From assembly GCA_002469865.1 (NCBI GenBank), contig DKOD01000054.1:1264-6392 (forward strand): a stretch of 5,129 nt of DNA. The letters run 5' to 3'. Position numbers and translations under genes: made by a program. This stretch comes from Alphaproteobacteria bacterium UBA7371. GTDB taxonomy: Bacteria > Pseudomonadota > Alphaproteobacteria > UBA8317. Of this stretch, positions 1-4,770 are shown piece after piece; positions within the stretch are counted from its first letter, which is position 1; each line of letters starts with the position of its first letter. The notes beneath the pieces are model-generated. The model was not told the origin of the DNA and searched no databases. It saw nothing but the letters and a program-made list of their open reading frames with translations.

Positions 1-234
1 TTTTCGCGCCGTCGCATCGCTGAAGATGTGCGCAAATGTTTGCAATCAGCCATTGCCAATGCCGAAAATAATCATGACCTCGATGTCGATAGCTTGATTG
101 TGTCTGAGGCCAGTGTTGGCAAGAATATTGTGATGAAGCGTTTTCGTCCACGGGCCCGTGGACGTGTCGGCCGCATTGAAAAGCCATTTTCACAGCTGAC
201 CATTGTGGTCCGCAGCGTTGAGGAGCAAGCCTAA
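1..234 (+). CDS. rplV: 50S ribosomal protein L22, 3' part (truncated by window edge)
   Basis: The frame is open from base 1 and gives the last 77 residues, starting FSRRRIAEDVRK and ending at TAA 232-234. Full L22 is about 110-125 residues, so roughly the first third lies outside. L22 binds 23S rRNA early in 50S assembly, and its long beta-hairpin lines the peptide exit tunnel. That hairpin is visible here: MKR at bases 133-141, then FRPRARGR. The MKR triplet matches the site whose deletion gives macrolide resistance in E. coli, and it is intact. The C-terminal strand is FSQLTIVV, where a His is usual before LTIVV (see findings). The ATG at base 28 is only an internal methionine-like frame start (it is preceded by open L22 sequence) and is not the gene start. 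The stop overlaps the start of rpsC by one base. Confidence 0.97.
   Translation, partial: FSRRRIAEDVRKCLQSAIANAENNHDLDVDSLIVSEASVGKNIVMKRFRPRARGRVGRIEKPFSQLTIVVRSVEEQA
145..164. repeat. Perfect 20-base palindrome inside rplV
   Basis: Arms CGTCCACGGG and CCCGTGGACG are exact reverse complements with no spacer. As RNA this can fold as an 8-pair G+C-rich stem with a GGCC loop. Read in the L22 frame it encodes R-P-R-A-R-G-R, the conserved beta-hairpin motif, so protein constraint plus codon choice may explain it. It is not followed by a run of T, so it is not a standard intrinsic terminator. The symmetry is seen directly; any function is unknown. Confidence 0.95.
220..225 (+). promoter_or_regulatory. 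Ribosome binding site of rpsC inside rplV
   Basis: GAGGAG lies 8 bases before the rpsC ATG and encodes part of the Val-Glu-Glu tail of L22. It supports the start at 234, which shares its A with the rplV TAA (TAATG), an arrangement suited to coupled translation. Confidence 0.8.
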
Positions 235-926
235 TGGGACAGAAAATTAATCCAATTGGTTTCCGCCTTGGCGTTAACCGGACTTGGGACAGCCGTTGGT
301 TTGCAGTGAAGGGTGAGTATGGTAAGCTTCTTCATGAAGATTTGGCCATCCGCAAATACCTCAAAAAACGCCTCGCCCAGGCGGGCTTGGGTAAGGTTGT
401 TATTGAGCGGCCCCATAAAAAATGCCGCGTAACCCTCTATTCTGCGCGTCCAGGTGTGATTATCGGCAAAAAAGGCGCCGACATTGAGAAGTTGCGCAAG
501 GAATTGTCGCAATTCACAGATTCCGAGCTGCATCTCAACATCGTTGAAGTTCGTAAGCCTGAGATTGATGCCACGCTTATTGCGGAATCGGTTTCCCAAC
601 AGCTCGAGCGTCGTGTTGCATTCCGTCGCGCAATGAAACGCGCCATGCAGAATGCCATGCGCATGGGCGCTCTTGGCATTCGTATTTCCTGCGCTGGCCG
701 TTTGGGTGGCGCAGAAATTGCCCGTACCGAGCAATATCGCGAGGGGCGGGTGCCGCTTCATACCCTGCGCGCGGACATCGATTATGGTGAAGCCCGCTCA
801 TTCAGCGCTTATGGAATTAGTGGCATCAAGGTTTGGGTGTTTAAAGGTGAGGTCATGGAACATGATCCATCAGCCCAGGAACGTCGTATGCTTGAAATGC
901 AAGAGGGCAACCGCCCGCGTCTGTGA
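234..926 (+). CDS. rpsC: 30S ribosomal protein S3
   Basis: The product has 230 residues, close to the 233 of E. coli S3. S3 sits in the 30S head at the mRNA entry channel. The N-terminus MGQKINPIGFRLG is the standard S3 start. A type II KH domain follows, with its GxxG loop seen as IIGKKGADI (GKKG at residues 78-81). The helix FRRAMKRAMQNAM carries R131, R132 and K135, the basic residues linked to mRNA helicase activity in E. coli S3, at identical numbering. The C-terminal domain has GRLGGAEIARTE (about residues 155-166) and YREGRVPLHTLRADIDYG (about 168-185), then KVWVFKGEV and an acidic/basic tail ending NRPRL. The gene begins on the last base of the rplV stop and is followed by the widest gap in the window, 38 bases. 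Confidence 0.98.
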   Translation: MGQKINPIGFRLGVNRTWDSRWFAVKGEYGKLLHEDLAIRKYLKKRLAQAGLGKVVIERPHKKCRVTLYSARPGVIIGKKGADIEKLRKELSQFTDSELHLNIVEVRKPEIDATLIAESVSQQLERRVAFRRAMKRAMQNAMRMGALGIRISCAGRLGGAEIARTEQYREGRVPLHTLRADIDYGEARSFSAYGISGIKVWVFKGEVMEHDPSAQERRMLEMQEGNRPRL

Positions 927-964
927 CGCTGGCTGGCCCCATAATGTAAGAGGGAATTGGAATT
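927..964 (+). promoter_or_regulatory. rpsC-rplP spacer with rplP ribosome binding site
   Basis: This is the longest intergenic gap. It holds AAGAGGGA (948-955), a Shine-Dalgarno-like sequence 9 bases before the rplP ATG. Just before it lies ATGTAA (944-949), a start codon directly followed by a stop, in frame with rplP. That stop means no rplP start further upstream is possible. I see no convincing promoter, and no hairpin with a T run. Confidence 0.7.
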
Positions 965-1378
965 ATGCTGCAACCTAAACGCACGAAATTCCGGAAAATG
1001 CACAAAGGCCGGATTCATGGTGTCGCCCATCGCGGCAGCACTTTGAATTTTGGTTCCTACGGGTTGAAGACCGTCGATCCTGAGCGGATCACATCGCGTC
1101 AGATCGAAGCTGCCCGTCGTGCCATCACGCGCCACATGAAACGGCAGGGTCGTGTGTGGATCCGGGTGTTTCCTGACGTGCCTGTTTCCAAGAAGCCAAC
1201 CGAGGTTCGGATGGGTAAGGGTAAGGGCTCACCAGAATTTTGGGCGGCACGTGTGAAGCCCGGTCGTATCATGTTCGAGATTGACGGCGTCACCGATGCT
1301 GTGGCACGCGAGGCGCTTCGCCTTGGTGGTGAAAAGCTACCGGTGCGTTGGAAAATCGTATCGCGCATTGAAGAATAA
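965..1378 (+). CDS. rplP: 50S ribosomal protein L16
   Basis: The product has 137 residues (136 in E. coli). L16 is a late-assembling 50S protein that contacts tRNA near the A site and helps shape the peptidyl transferase centre. The N-terminus MLQPKRTKFRKMHKGR is the family hallmark. Both L16 signatures are present: KRQGRVWIRVFP (residues 59-70) and RMGKGKGSPEFW (82-93). R82 corresponds to E. coli Arg81, the residue hydroxylated by the oxygenase RoxA/YcfD in some bacteria; whether that happens here cannot be told. The C-terminus reads RLGGEKLPVRWKIVSRIEE, where RLAAAKLP followed by a Lys-Thr-like pair is more usual. Start at 965 is fixed by homology and by the in-frame stop just upstream. The stop codon lies next to the rpmC ribosome binding site. 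Confidence 0.98.
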   Translation: MLQPKRTKFRKMHKGRIHGVAHRGSTLNFGSYGLKTVDPERITSRQIEAARRAITRHMKRQGRVWIRVFPDVPVSKKPTEVRMGKGKGSPEFWAARVKPGRIMFEIDGVTDAVAREALRLGGEKLPVRWKIVSRIEE

Positions 1379-1383
1379 GGTGG
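1379..1383 (+). promoter_or_regulatory. Ribosome binding site deciding the rpmC start
   Basis: GGTGG directly follows the rplP TAA. It is 8 bases before ATG 1392 but only 2 bases before ATG 1386, so it favours the second ATG. A slightly wider reading, AAGG at 1377-1380, would sit 5 bases from ATG 1386, so the earlier start is not fully excluded. Confidence 0.6.
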
Positions 1384-1391
1384 AAATGACC

Positions 1392-1595
1392 ATGAAAGCC
1401 AGTGAAGTTCGCACCATGTCCGTTGATCAACTCCAGGATGAGTTGTTGAAACTAAAGCGTGCCCAGCTAAACCTCCGTTTCCAAATGGCAACGGGTCAGG
1501 TTGAGAATACTGCCGAGTTTCGGCGTGTGCGCCGGGATATTGCCCGCATCAAAACAATGCTCGGTGAAAAAGCCGTGGCAGCACAGAGCGCCTGA
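1392..1595 (+). CDS. rpmC: 50S ribosomal protein L29
   Basis: The product has 67 residues, normal for L29 (about 60-70). L29 is a small two-helix protein next to the exit tunnel, beside L23, and forms part of the docking site for nascent-chain factors. It begins MKASEVRTMSVDQL. The first helix carries DELLKLKRAQLNLRFQ, the connecting segment is MATGQVEN, and the second helix TAEFRRVRRDIARIKTML contains the family signature. I chose ATG 1392 because alphaproteobacterial L29 usually starts M-K-A and because of ribosome-binding-site spacing. ATG 1386 would add only Met-Thr. The frame stays open further upstream, but that stretch overlaps rplP and does not resemble L29. The TGA stop runs into the rpsQ ribosome binding site. 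Confidence 0.95.
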   Translation: MKASEVRTMSVDQLQDELLKLKRAQLNLRFQMATGQVENTAEFRRVRRDIARIKTMLGEKAVAAQSA

Positions 1596-1600
1596 GGAGA
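1595..1600 (+). promoter_or_regulatory. Ribosome binding site of rpsQ
   Basis: AGGAGA starts on the last base of the rpmC TGA and ends 5 bases before ATG 1606. It fixes the rpsQ start, although the same frame is open further upstream inside rpmC. Confidence 0.8.
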
Positions 1601-1605
1601 CGAAC

Positions 1606-1851
1606 ATGCCAAAAAGAATGCTTCAGGGTGTGGTGATAAGCGATAAGAACGACAAGACCATTGTGGTTCGTGTCGAGCGTCGTTTCACACATCCCGTGAT
1701 GAAAAAGACCGTGCGTCTTTCAAAGAAGTATCATGCCCATGATGAGCAAAATCTTGCGAAGTCTGGTCAGGTCGTTTGGATAGAGGAATGCAAGCCTCTT
1801 TCCAAGAACAAGAGATGGAGGGTTGTTGAGCAAGAAGCCTCAGCATCCTGA
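1606..1851 (+). CDS. rpsQ: 30S ribosomal protein S17
   Basis: The product has 81 residues, in the usual 80-90 range. S17 is a primary 16S rRNA binder in the 30S body with an OB fold. Visible parts are MPKRMLQGVVISDKNDKTIVV (strands 1-2), the VERRFTHPVMKKTVRLSKKYHAHDE loop region typical of bacterial S17, and the signature GQVVWIEECKPLSKNKRW (from residue 54). The signature normally begins Gly-Asp; here the second residue is Gln55 (codon 1768-1770), while the rest fits. The reading frame is open upstream of 1606, but that part overlaps rpmC in another frame and is unlike S17; the AGGAGA before ATG 1606 settles the start. This is the last gene of the S10 half of the cluster. Confidence 0.97.
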   Translation: MPKRMLQGVVISDKNDKTIVVRVERRFTHPVMKKTVRLSKKYHAHDEQNLAKSGQVVWIEECKPLSKNKRWRVVEQEASAS

Positions 1852-1881
1852 CAAACAAAGATTTATTTGGAGTAACAGCAC
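1852..1881 (+). promoter_or_regulatory. S10/spc junction with rplN ribosome binding site
   Basis: This 30-base A+T-rich gap separates rpsQ from rplN. TGGAG (1868-1872) lies 9 bases before the rplN ATG. In E. coli the spc promoter sits in a longer gap here. A -35-like CTGACA (1848-1853) is present, but the hexamer 17 bases on, AGTAAC, is a poor -10 and would start transcription inside the rplN start. I see no promoter or terminator here, and infer readthrough from the S10 half. Confidence 0.6.
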
Positions 1882-2250
1882 ATGATACAGATGCAAACCA
1901 ACCTGGATGTTGCCGATAATTCCGGCGCACGTCGGGTGCAGTGCATCAAGGTACTGGGTGGAGCCAAGCGCCGGACAGCGGCCATTGGTGACGTCATTGT
2001 CGTGTCCGTCAAGGAAGCCATTCCGCGTGGACGTGTCAAAAAAGGCCAGGTTTTGAAGGCCGTGGTGGTACGCACTGCAAAAGAGACTCGCCGCCCCGAT
2101 GGAAGCGTTATTCGCTTTGATCGTAATGCCGCGGTTTTGTTGAACAATAATGGTGAGCCGATTGGCACCCGTATTTTCGGTCCAGTGACGCGCGAATTGC
2201 GGTCCCGTGGCCAAATGAAGGTGATCTCACTCGCGCCGGAGGTGTTGTGA
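1882..2250 (+). CDS. rplN: 50S ribosomal protein L14
   Basis: The product has 122 residues (123 in E. coli). L14 is a beta-barrel 50S protein at the subunit interface that helps form intersubunit bridges, and it is also the binding site of the silencing factor RsfS. It opens MIQMQTNLDVADNSGARRVQ, then CIKVLGG and VKEAIPRGRVKKGQVLKAVVV. The family signature runs across residues 60-86 (AVVVRT, then PDGSVIRFDRNAAVLL) and fits fully. NNNGEPIGTRIFGPVTRELR and the C-terminal MKVISLAPEVL are canonical; the NNNGEP loop is one residue shorter than E. coli NNNSEQP. The last four codons contain the rplX ribosome binding site, and the stop overlaps the rplX start by one base, so L14 and L24 translation is probably coupled. 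Confidence 0.98.
   Translation: MIQMQTNLDVADNSGARRVQCIKVLGGAKRRTAAIGDVIVVSVKEAIPRGRVKKGQVLKAVVVRTAKETRRPDGSVIRFDRNAAVLLNNNGEPIGTRIFGPVTRELRSRGQMKVISLAPEVL
2238..2244 (+). promoter_or_regulatory. Ribosome binding site deciding the rplX start, inside rplN
   Basis: GGAGGTG, a strong match to the anti-Shine-Dalgarno sequence, sits within the Glu-Val codons near the L14 C-terminus. Spacing is 5 bases to ATG 2250 but only 2 to the in-frame GTG 2247, so ATG 2250 is the better start. Confidence 0.8.
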
Positions 2251-2564
2251 TGCAAAAGATCCGTAAAGGTGACAATGTGATCGTTCTTGCAGGACGCGAC
2301 CGTGGTAAGCGTGGTGAGGTGCTCACCGTGATACCCAAAGAAAACCGTGCGGTTGTTCAAGGCATTAATGTCGTTCGACGTCACACCAAGCCAACGCAAT
2401 TTGCTCAAGGCGGCATTGTCGCCAAGGAATTGTCTGTTGATTTATCCAACCTGGCCCTACTGGATCCCAAAACCGATGAGGCCACCCGTGTGGGCTTCAA
2501 GGTCATGGAAGATGGTTCCAAGGTTCGTGTGGCCAAAAAATCGGGGGAAGTCATTGATGGCTGA
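2250..2564 (+). CDS. rplX: 50S ribosomal protein L24
   Basis: The product has 104 residues, matching bacterial L24. L24 is an assembly-initiator protein that binds the 5' region of 23S rRNA and later sits near the exit tunnel. The N-terminal KOW motif is clear: IRKGDNVIVLAGRDRGKRGEV (residues 4-24), followed by LTVIPKENRAVVQGINVVRRHTKP. The middle has GGIVAKELSVDLSNLALLDP, and the C-terminus GFKVMEDGSKVRVAKKSGEVIDG is the usual second basic strand region. The ATG shares its A with the rplN TGA (TGATG). A GTG three bases earlier is rejected on ribosome-binding-site spacing. The 3' end overlaps rplE by 8 bases. Confidence 0.97.
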   Translation: MQKIRKGDNVIVLAGRDRGKRGEVLTVIPKENRAVVQGINVVRRHTKPTQFAQGGIVAKELSVDLSNLALLDPKTDEATRVGFKVMEDGSKVRVAKKSGEVIDG

Positions 2565-3120
2565 TTATGTCCCACGCATGCAGGCCCATTATAACGAGGT
2601 CGTTCGTCCGGCAATGCAGGAAAAGTTCTCCTATCAGAACGTCATGCAAATGCCGCAGCTCGATAAAATCGTGATTAACATGGGCGTTGGCGAAGCGACC
2701 CAAGACACCAAAAAAGTAAAAAATGCGTTTGAAGATCTTGCCAAAATTGCCGGTCAAAAACCGGTGATTACGAAGGCACGTAAGTCCAATGCCAGCTTCA
2801 AGCTGCGTGAGGGCATGCCGATTGGTGTTAAGGTGACTCTTCGTCGGGCACGCATGTATGAGTTCATGGATCGTTTGGTCACCATGGCGCTACCGCGCGT
2901 GCGTGACTTCCGTGGTTTGAACCCAAAGAGTTTTGATGGTCGTGGCAATTATGCCATGGGCTTAAAAGAACATATCATCTTCCCAGAAATCGAATATGAC
3001 AAGGTTGAGAACATCTGGGGCATGGACATCATTGTATGCACCACAGCCCCAACAGATGATGAAGCTCGCGAAATGTTGCGTGCCTTCCACTTTCCCTTCG
3101 TTGTAAAGCAGGAGAACTGA
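2557..3120 (+). CDS. rplE: 50S ribosomal protein L5
   Basis: The product has 187 residues, a little longer than E. coli L5 (179) as in many alphaproteobacteria. L5 binds 5S rRNA with L18 and contacts P-site tRNA in the central protuberance. The sequence shows MADYVPRMQAHYNEVVRPAM, then KIVINMGVGEA (residues 37-47), the L5 signature LAKIAGQKPVITKARKS (61-77), FKLREGMPIGVKVTLR (81-96) and RVRDFRGL. The C-terminal half has HIIFPEIEYD, followed by the conserved TTAPTDDEAREML and FHFPF. The start is the first ATG fitting the family N-terminus. It lies inside rplX (8-base overlap), with GGGGGAAG (2543-2550) just upstream. The same frame is open much further upstream, but that part lies inside rplX and does not resemble L5. 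In E. coli, S8 represses this operon near the L5 start; I could not recognise an S8-type RNA fold here by eye. Confidence 0.98.
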   Translation: MADYVPRMQAHYNEVVRPAMQEKFSYQNVMQMPQLDKIVINMGVGEATQDTKKVKNAFEDLAKIAGQKPVITKARKSNASFKLREGMPIGVKVTLRRARMYEFMDRLVTMALPRVRDFRGLNPKSFDGRGNYAMGLKEHIIFPEIEYDKVENIWGMDIIVCTTAPTDDEAREMLRAFHFPFVVKQEN

Positions 3121-3123
3121 GCC

Positions 3124-3429
3124 ATGGCGAAGAAGAGTGCCATCGAAAAAAACAATCGCCGTATCAAAATGGCGGCAAGCCAGCGCAATAAGCGTGCAGA
3201 GCTTCGTGCGGTAGCGCGCGACAAGACGCTGCCTGCAGAGGAGCGCTTTGCAGCAACCATGAAATTGGCATCCATGCCACGCAATGGCGCAGGCGTACGC
3301 GTTCGCAATCGTTGTGAGGTAACCGGGCGTCCCCATGGTTATTATCGCAAAATGAAGATGTCCCGTATCGCGCTTAGGGAACTTGGTTCCCGTGGCCTGA
3401 TTCCGGGCCTCGTTAAGTCTAGCTGGTAA
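3124..3429 (+). CDS. rpsN: 30S ribosomal protein S14, zinc-independent long form
   Basis: The product has 101 residues, the same length as E. coli S14. S14 binds 16S rRNA in the 30S head with S3 and S10. It opens MAKKSAIEKNNRRIKM, with a helical middle section ASQRNKRAELRAVARDKTLP. The S14 signature is seen as RCEVTGRPHGYYRK followed by MKMSRIALRE. The end GLIPGLVKSSW is canonical. There is a single cysteine and no pair of CxxC motifs, so this is the C-minus form that does not bind zinc, unlike the short form of about 61 residues. AGGAG (3110-3114) inside the end of rplE lies 9 bases before the ATG. Only three bases separate the rplE stop from this start. Confidence 0.98.
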   Translation: MAKKSAIEKNNRRIKMAASQRNKRAELRAVARDKTLPAEERFAATMKLASMPRNGAGVRVRNRCEVTGRPHGYYRKMKMSRIALRELGSRGLIPGLVKSSW

Positions 3430-3435
3430 GGGAGG
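3429..3435 (+). promoter_or_regulatory. Ribosome binding site deciding the rpsH start
   Basis: AGGGAGG begins on the last base of the rpsN TAA and ends 5 bases before ATG 3441. The in-frame TTG at 3438 is only 2 bases away, so ATG 3441 is preferred. Confidence 0.8.
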
Positions 3436-3440
3436 GTTTG

Positions 3441-3839
3441 ATGGCTACAACTGATCCACTCTCTGATATGCTGACACGTATCCGCAATGCGCAATTGCGC
3501 AAGCATCCCAAGGTTGTGTGCCCAGCTTCTAAGCTGCGCGGCAATGTTTTGGATGTGTTGCGGGAGGAAGGCTTTATTCGCGGTTACAGCCGTATTGAGC
3601 AACATAAGGGTCTTGATGAATTTGAGATCGAATTGAAATATTTCGAAGGCGCACCGGCCATTCAGGAGATGAAGCGCGTCTCCACCCCTGGTCGGCGTGT
3701 TTACAAGCCTGTTGATGAACTTCCCAAGGTCCGTAATGGCCTAGGCATCACCATCATCTCGACGTCACGTGGGGTCATGTCTGATTCCCGTGCACGCCTG
3801 GAGAATGTTGGTGGCGAAGTTCTCTGCACAGTATTCTAA
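3441..3839 (+). CDS. rpsH: 30S ribosomal protein S8
   Basis: The product has 132 residues, normal for S8 (about 130). S8 is a primary binder of the central domain of 16S rRNA (helix 21) and in E. coli is also the translational repressor of the spc operon. The N-terminal domain reads MATTDPLSDMLTRIRNAQ, then SKLRGNVLDVLREEGFI. The middle has FEIELKYF, and RVSTPGRRVYK precedes the C-terminal domain. The S8 signature GITIISTSRGVMSDSRAR covers residues 102-119, and the end NVGGEVLCTVF is canonical. The start is chosen at ATG rather than the TTG one codon earlier, because alphaproteobacterial S8 starts M-[AST]. The spacer to rpsN is 11 bases and to rplF 17 bases. By homology it could serve as the autoregulator of this cluster. 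Confidence 0.98.
   Translation: MATTDPLSDMLTRIRNAQLRKHPKVVCPASKLRGNVLDVLREEGFIRGYSRIEQHKGLDEFEIELKYFEGAPAIQEMKRVSTPGRRVYKPVDELPKVRNGLGITIISTSRGVMSDSRARLENVGGEVLCTVF
3488..3501. repeat. 14-base perfect palindrome inside rpsH
   Basis: TGCGCAATTGCGCA reads the same on both strands. It lies in the codons for N-A-Q-L-R-K of the conserved S8 N-terminus, next to another CGCAA copy (3484-3487 region). It is probably a by-product of repeated GC-ending and CAA/TTG codons. Confidence 0.9.
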
Positions 3840-3856
3840 CGGGAGGATTTGAGAAT

Positions 3857-4390
3857 ATGTCACGTATCGGCAAACGTCCCGTGGAAGTGCCCAATGGTGT
3901 GACCGTGGAATTATCCGGCAGGGATCTCTCTTTTAAAGGTCCAAAAGGCGAAATGGGCTTCAAGCTTGTGGATGAGGTTGTCTGCGAGGTGAAGGACAAT
4001 TTTGTCACCATCACCCCACGGGATCAGTCCAAGCGTTCACGCTCCATGTGGGGCATGCAGCGCACCTTGGTGAATAATTACATTGAGGGCGTGAGTCAGG
4101 GTTATACCAAAGAGCTTGAAGTTAATGGCGTTGGTTTCCGGGCCATTCTTCAGGGGAAAATTTTGGTTCTGCAGCTCGGCTACAGCCATGACATTCACTA
4201 TCCGATTCCCGAGGGTATCGAGATCAAATGTGAAAAGCCCACAAGCATTGCTATCTCTGGAAATTCCAAACAGCGTGTGGGGCAGGTTGCAGCAGAAATC
4301 CGGTCCCTTCGTGCGCCAGAACCTTACAAGGGTAAGGGCGTCAAGTATGTCAACGAATATATCTTCCGCAAGGAAGGTAAAAAGAAATAA
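3857..4390 (+). CDS. rplF: 50S ribosomal protein L6
   Basis: The product has 177 residues, as in E. coli. L6 has two similar alpha/beta domains and binds 23S rRNA near the sarcin-ricin loop and the factor-binding site. Domain 1 starts MSRIGKRPVEVPNGVTVEL and continues KGPKGEM (residues 27-33). A linker helix SMWGMQRTLVNNYIEGVSQGY leads to domain 2, which begins KELEVNGVGFRA and has LQLGYSHDIHYPIPEGI. The family signature PEPYKGKGV starts at residue 154, and the lysine-rich end KEGKKK is typical. GGGAGG (3841-3846) lies 10 bases before the ATG and directly after the rpsH stop. The spacer to rplR is 9 bases. Confidence 0.98.
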   Translation: MSRIGKRPVEVPNGVTVELSGRDLSFKGPKGEMGFKLVDEVVCEVKDNFVTITPRDQSKRSRSMWGMQRTLVNNYIEGVSQGYTKELEVNGVGFRAILQGKILVLQLGYSHDIHYPIPEGIEIKCEKPTSIAISGNSKQRVGQVAAEIRSLRAPEPYKGKGVKYVNEYIFRKEGKKK

Positions 4391-4399
4391 GGGACAGAC

Positions 4400-4756
4400 A
4401 TGGCAAGCCGTAACAAAATTTTTACCCGTCGTCGCAACCGCGTTCGCAACCATCTGAAGAAGGTTTCGAATGGCCGGCCACGTCTTAGTGTCTTCCGCTC
4501 GGGCCGTCACATTTACGCACAGATCATCAATGATGAGACTGGTGCCACCGTGGCGTCTGCATCAACGCTTGAAAAGGACCTCCGCAGCAAGGCCGGTGTG
4601 AACACCGAAGCGGCTGCAAAAGTTGGTCATTTGATTGCCGAACGTGCCAAAGCTGCTGGTGTTGAAACCGTGGTGTTTGACCGCGGCGGCTTTATTTTCC
4701 ACGGACGTGTTCGCTCGCTGGCTGAAGCCGCGCGCGAAAGCGGCCTGCAGTTCTAA
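4400..4756 (+). CDS. rplR: 50S ribosomal protein L18
   Basis: The product has 118 residues (117 in E. coli). L18 carries 5S rRNA into the 50S central protuberance together with L5 (encoded four genes earlier). The N-terminal tail is arginine-rich, TRRRNRVRNHLKK (residues 9-21), as expected for 5S rRNA binding. The core RPRLSVFRSGRHIYAQIIND (26-45) and the C-terminal DRGGFIFHGRV (94-104), then LAEAARESGLQF, are canonical. AAGGGA (4389-4394) overlaps the end of the rplF stop and lies 5 bases before the ATG. Its own TAA leads straight into the rpsE ribosome binding site. Nothing unusual is seen. Confidence 0.98.
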   Translation: MASRNKIFTRRRNRVRNHLKKVSNGRPRLSVFRSGRHIYAQIINDETGATVASASTLEKDLRSKAGVNTEAAAKVGHLIAERAKAAGVETVVFDRGGFIFHGRVRSLAEAARESGLQF

Positions 4757-4770
4757 GGATACGTGAAATA

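Noticed and set aside
231..761. Long reverse-strand open frame (176 codons) opposite rpsC
   Set aside because: It lies fully against a clear S3 gene, has no recognisable domain, and is explained by codon bias on the sense strand.
944..949. ATGTAA start-stop element upstream of rplP
   Set aside because: No Shine-Dalgarno sequence precedes it, and a six-base match is expected by chance; a regulatory role cannot be supported.
1848..1876. Possible promoter at the rpsQ-rplN junction (CTGACA with AGTAAC at 17-base spacing)
   Set aside because: The -10 matches only about 3 of 6 positions, and transcription would start within the rplN start codon region, leaving no ribosome binding site.
2247..2249. 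GTG as the start of rplX
   Set aside because: It is only 2 bases from the Shine-Dalgarno sequence; the following ATG has better spacing and matches family N-termini.
1863..2408. Long reverse-strand open frame (181 codons) opposite rplN and rplX
   Set aside because: It covers two certain ribosomal protein genes and its translation shows no family resemblance.
2749..2765. CCGGTCAAAAACCGG small hairpin in rplE as a terminator
   Set aside because: The stem is four pairs, lies in the middle of a gene, and has no T run after it.
4037..4510. Reverse-strand open frame opposite rplF and rplR
   Set aside because: Same reason: it is antisense to two well-supported genes and its product is not protein-like in any recognisable way.
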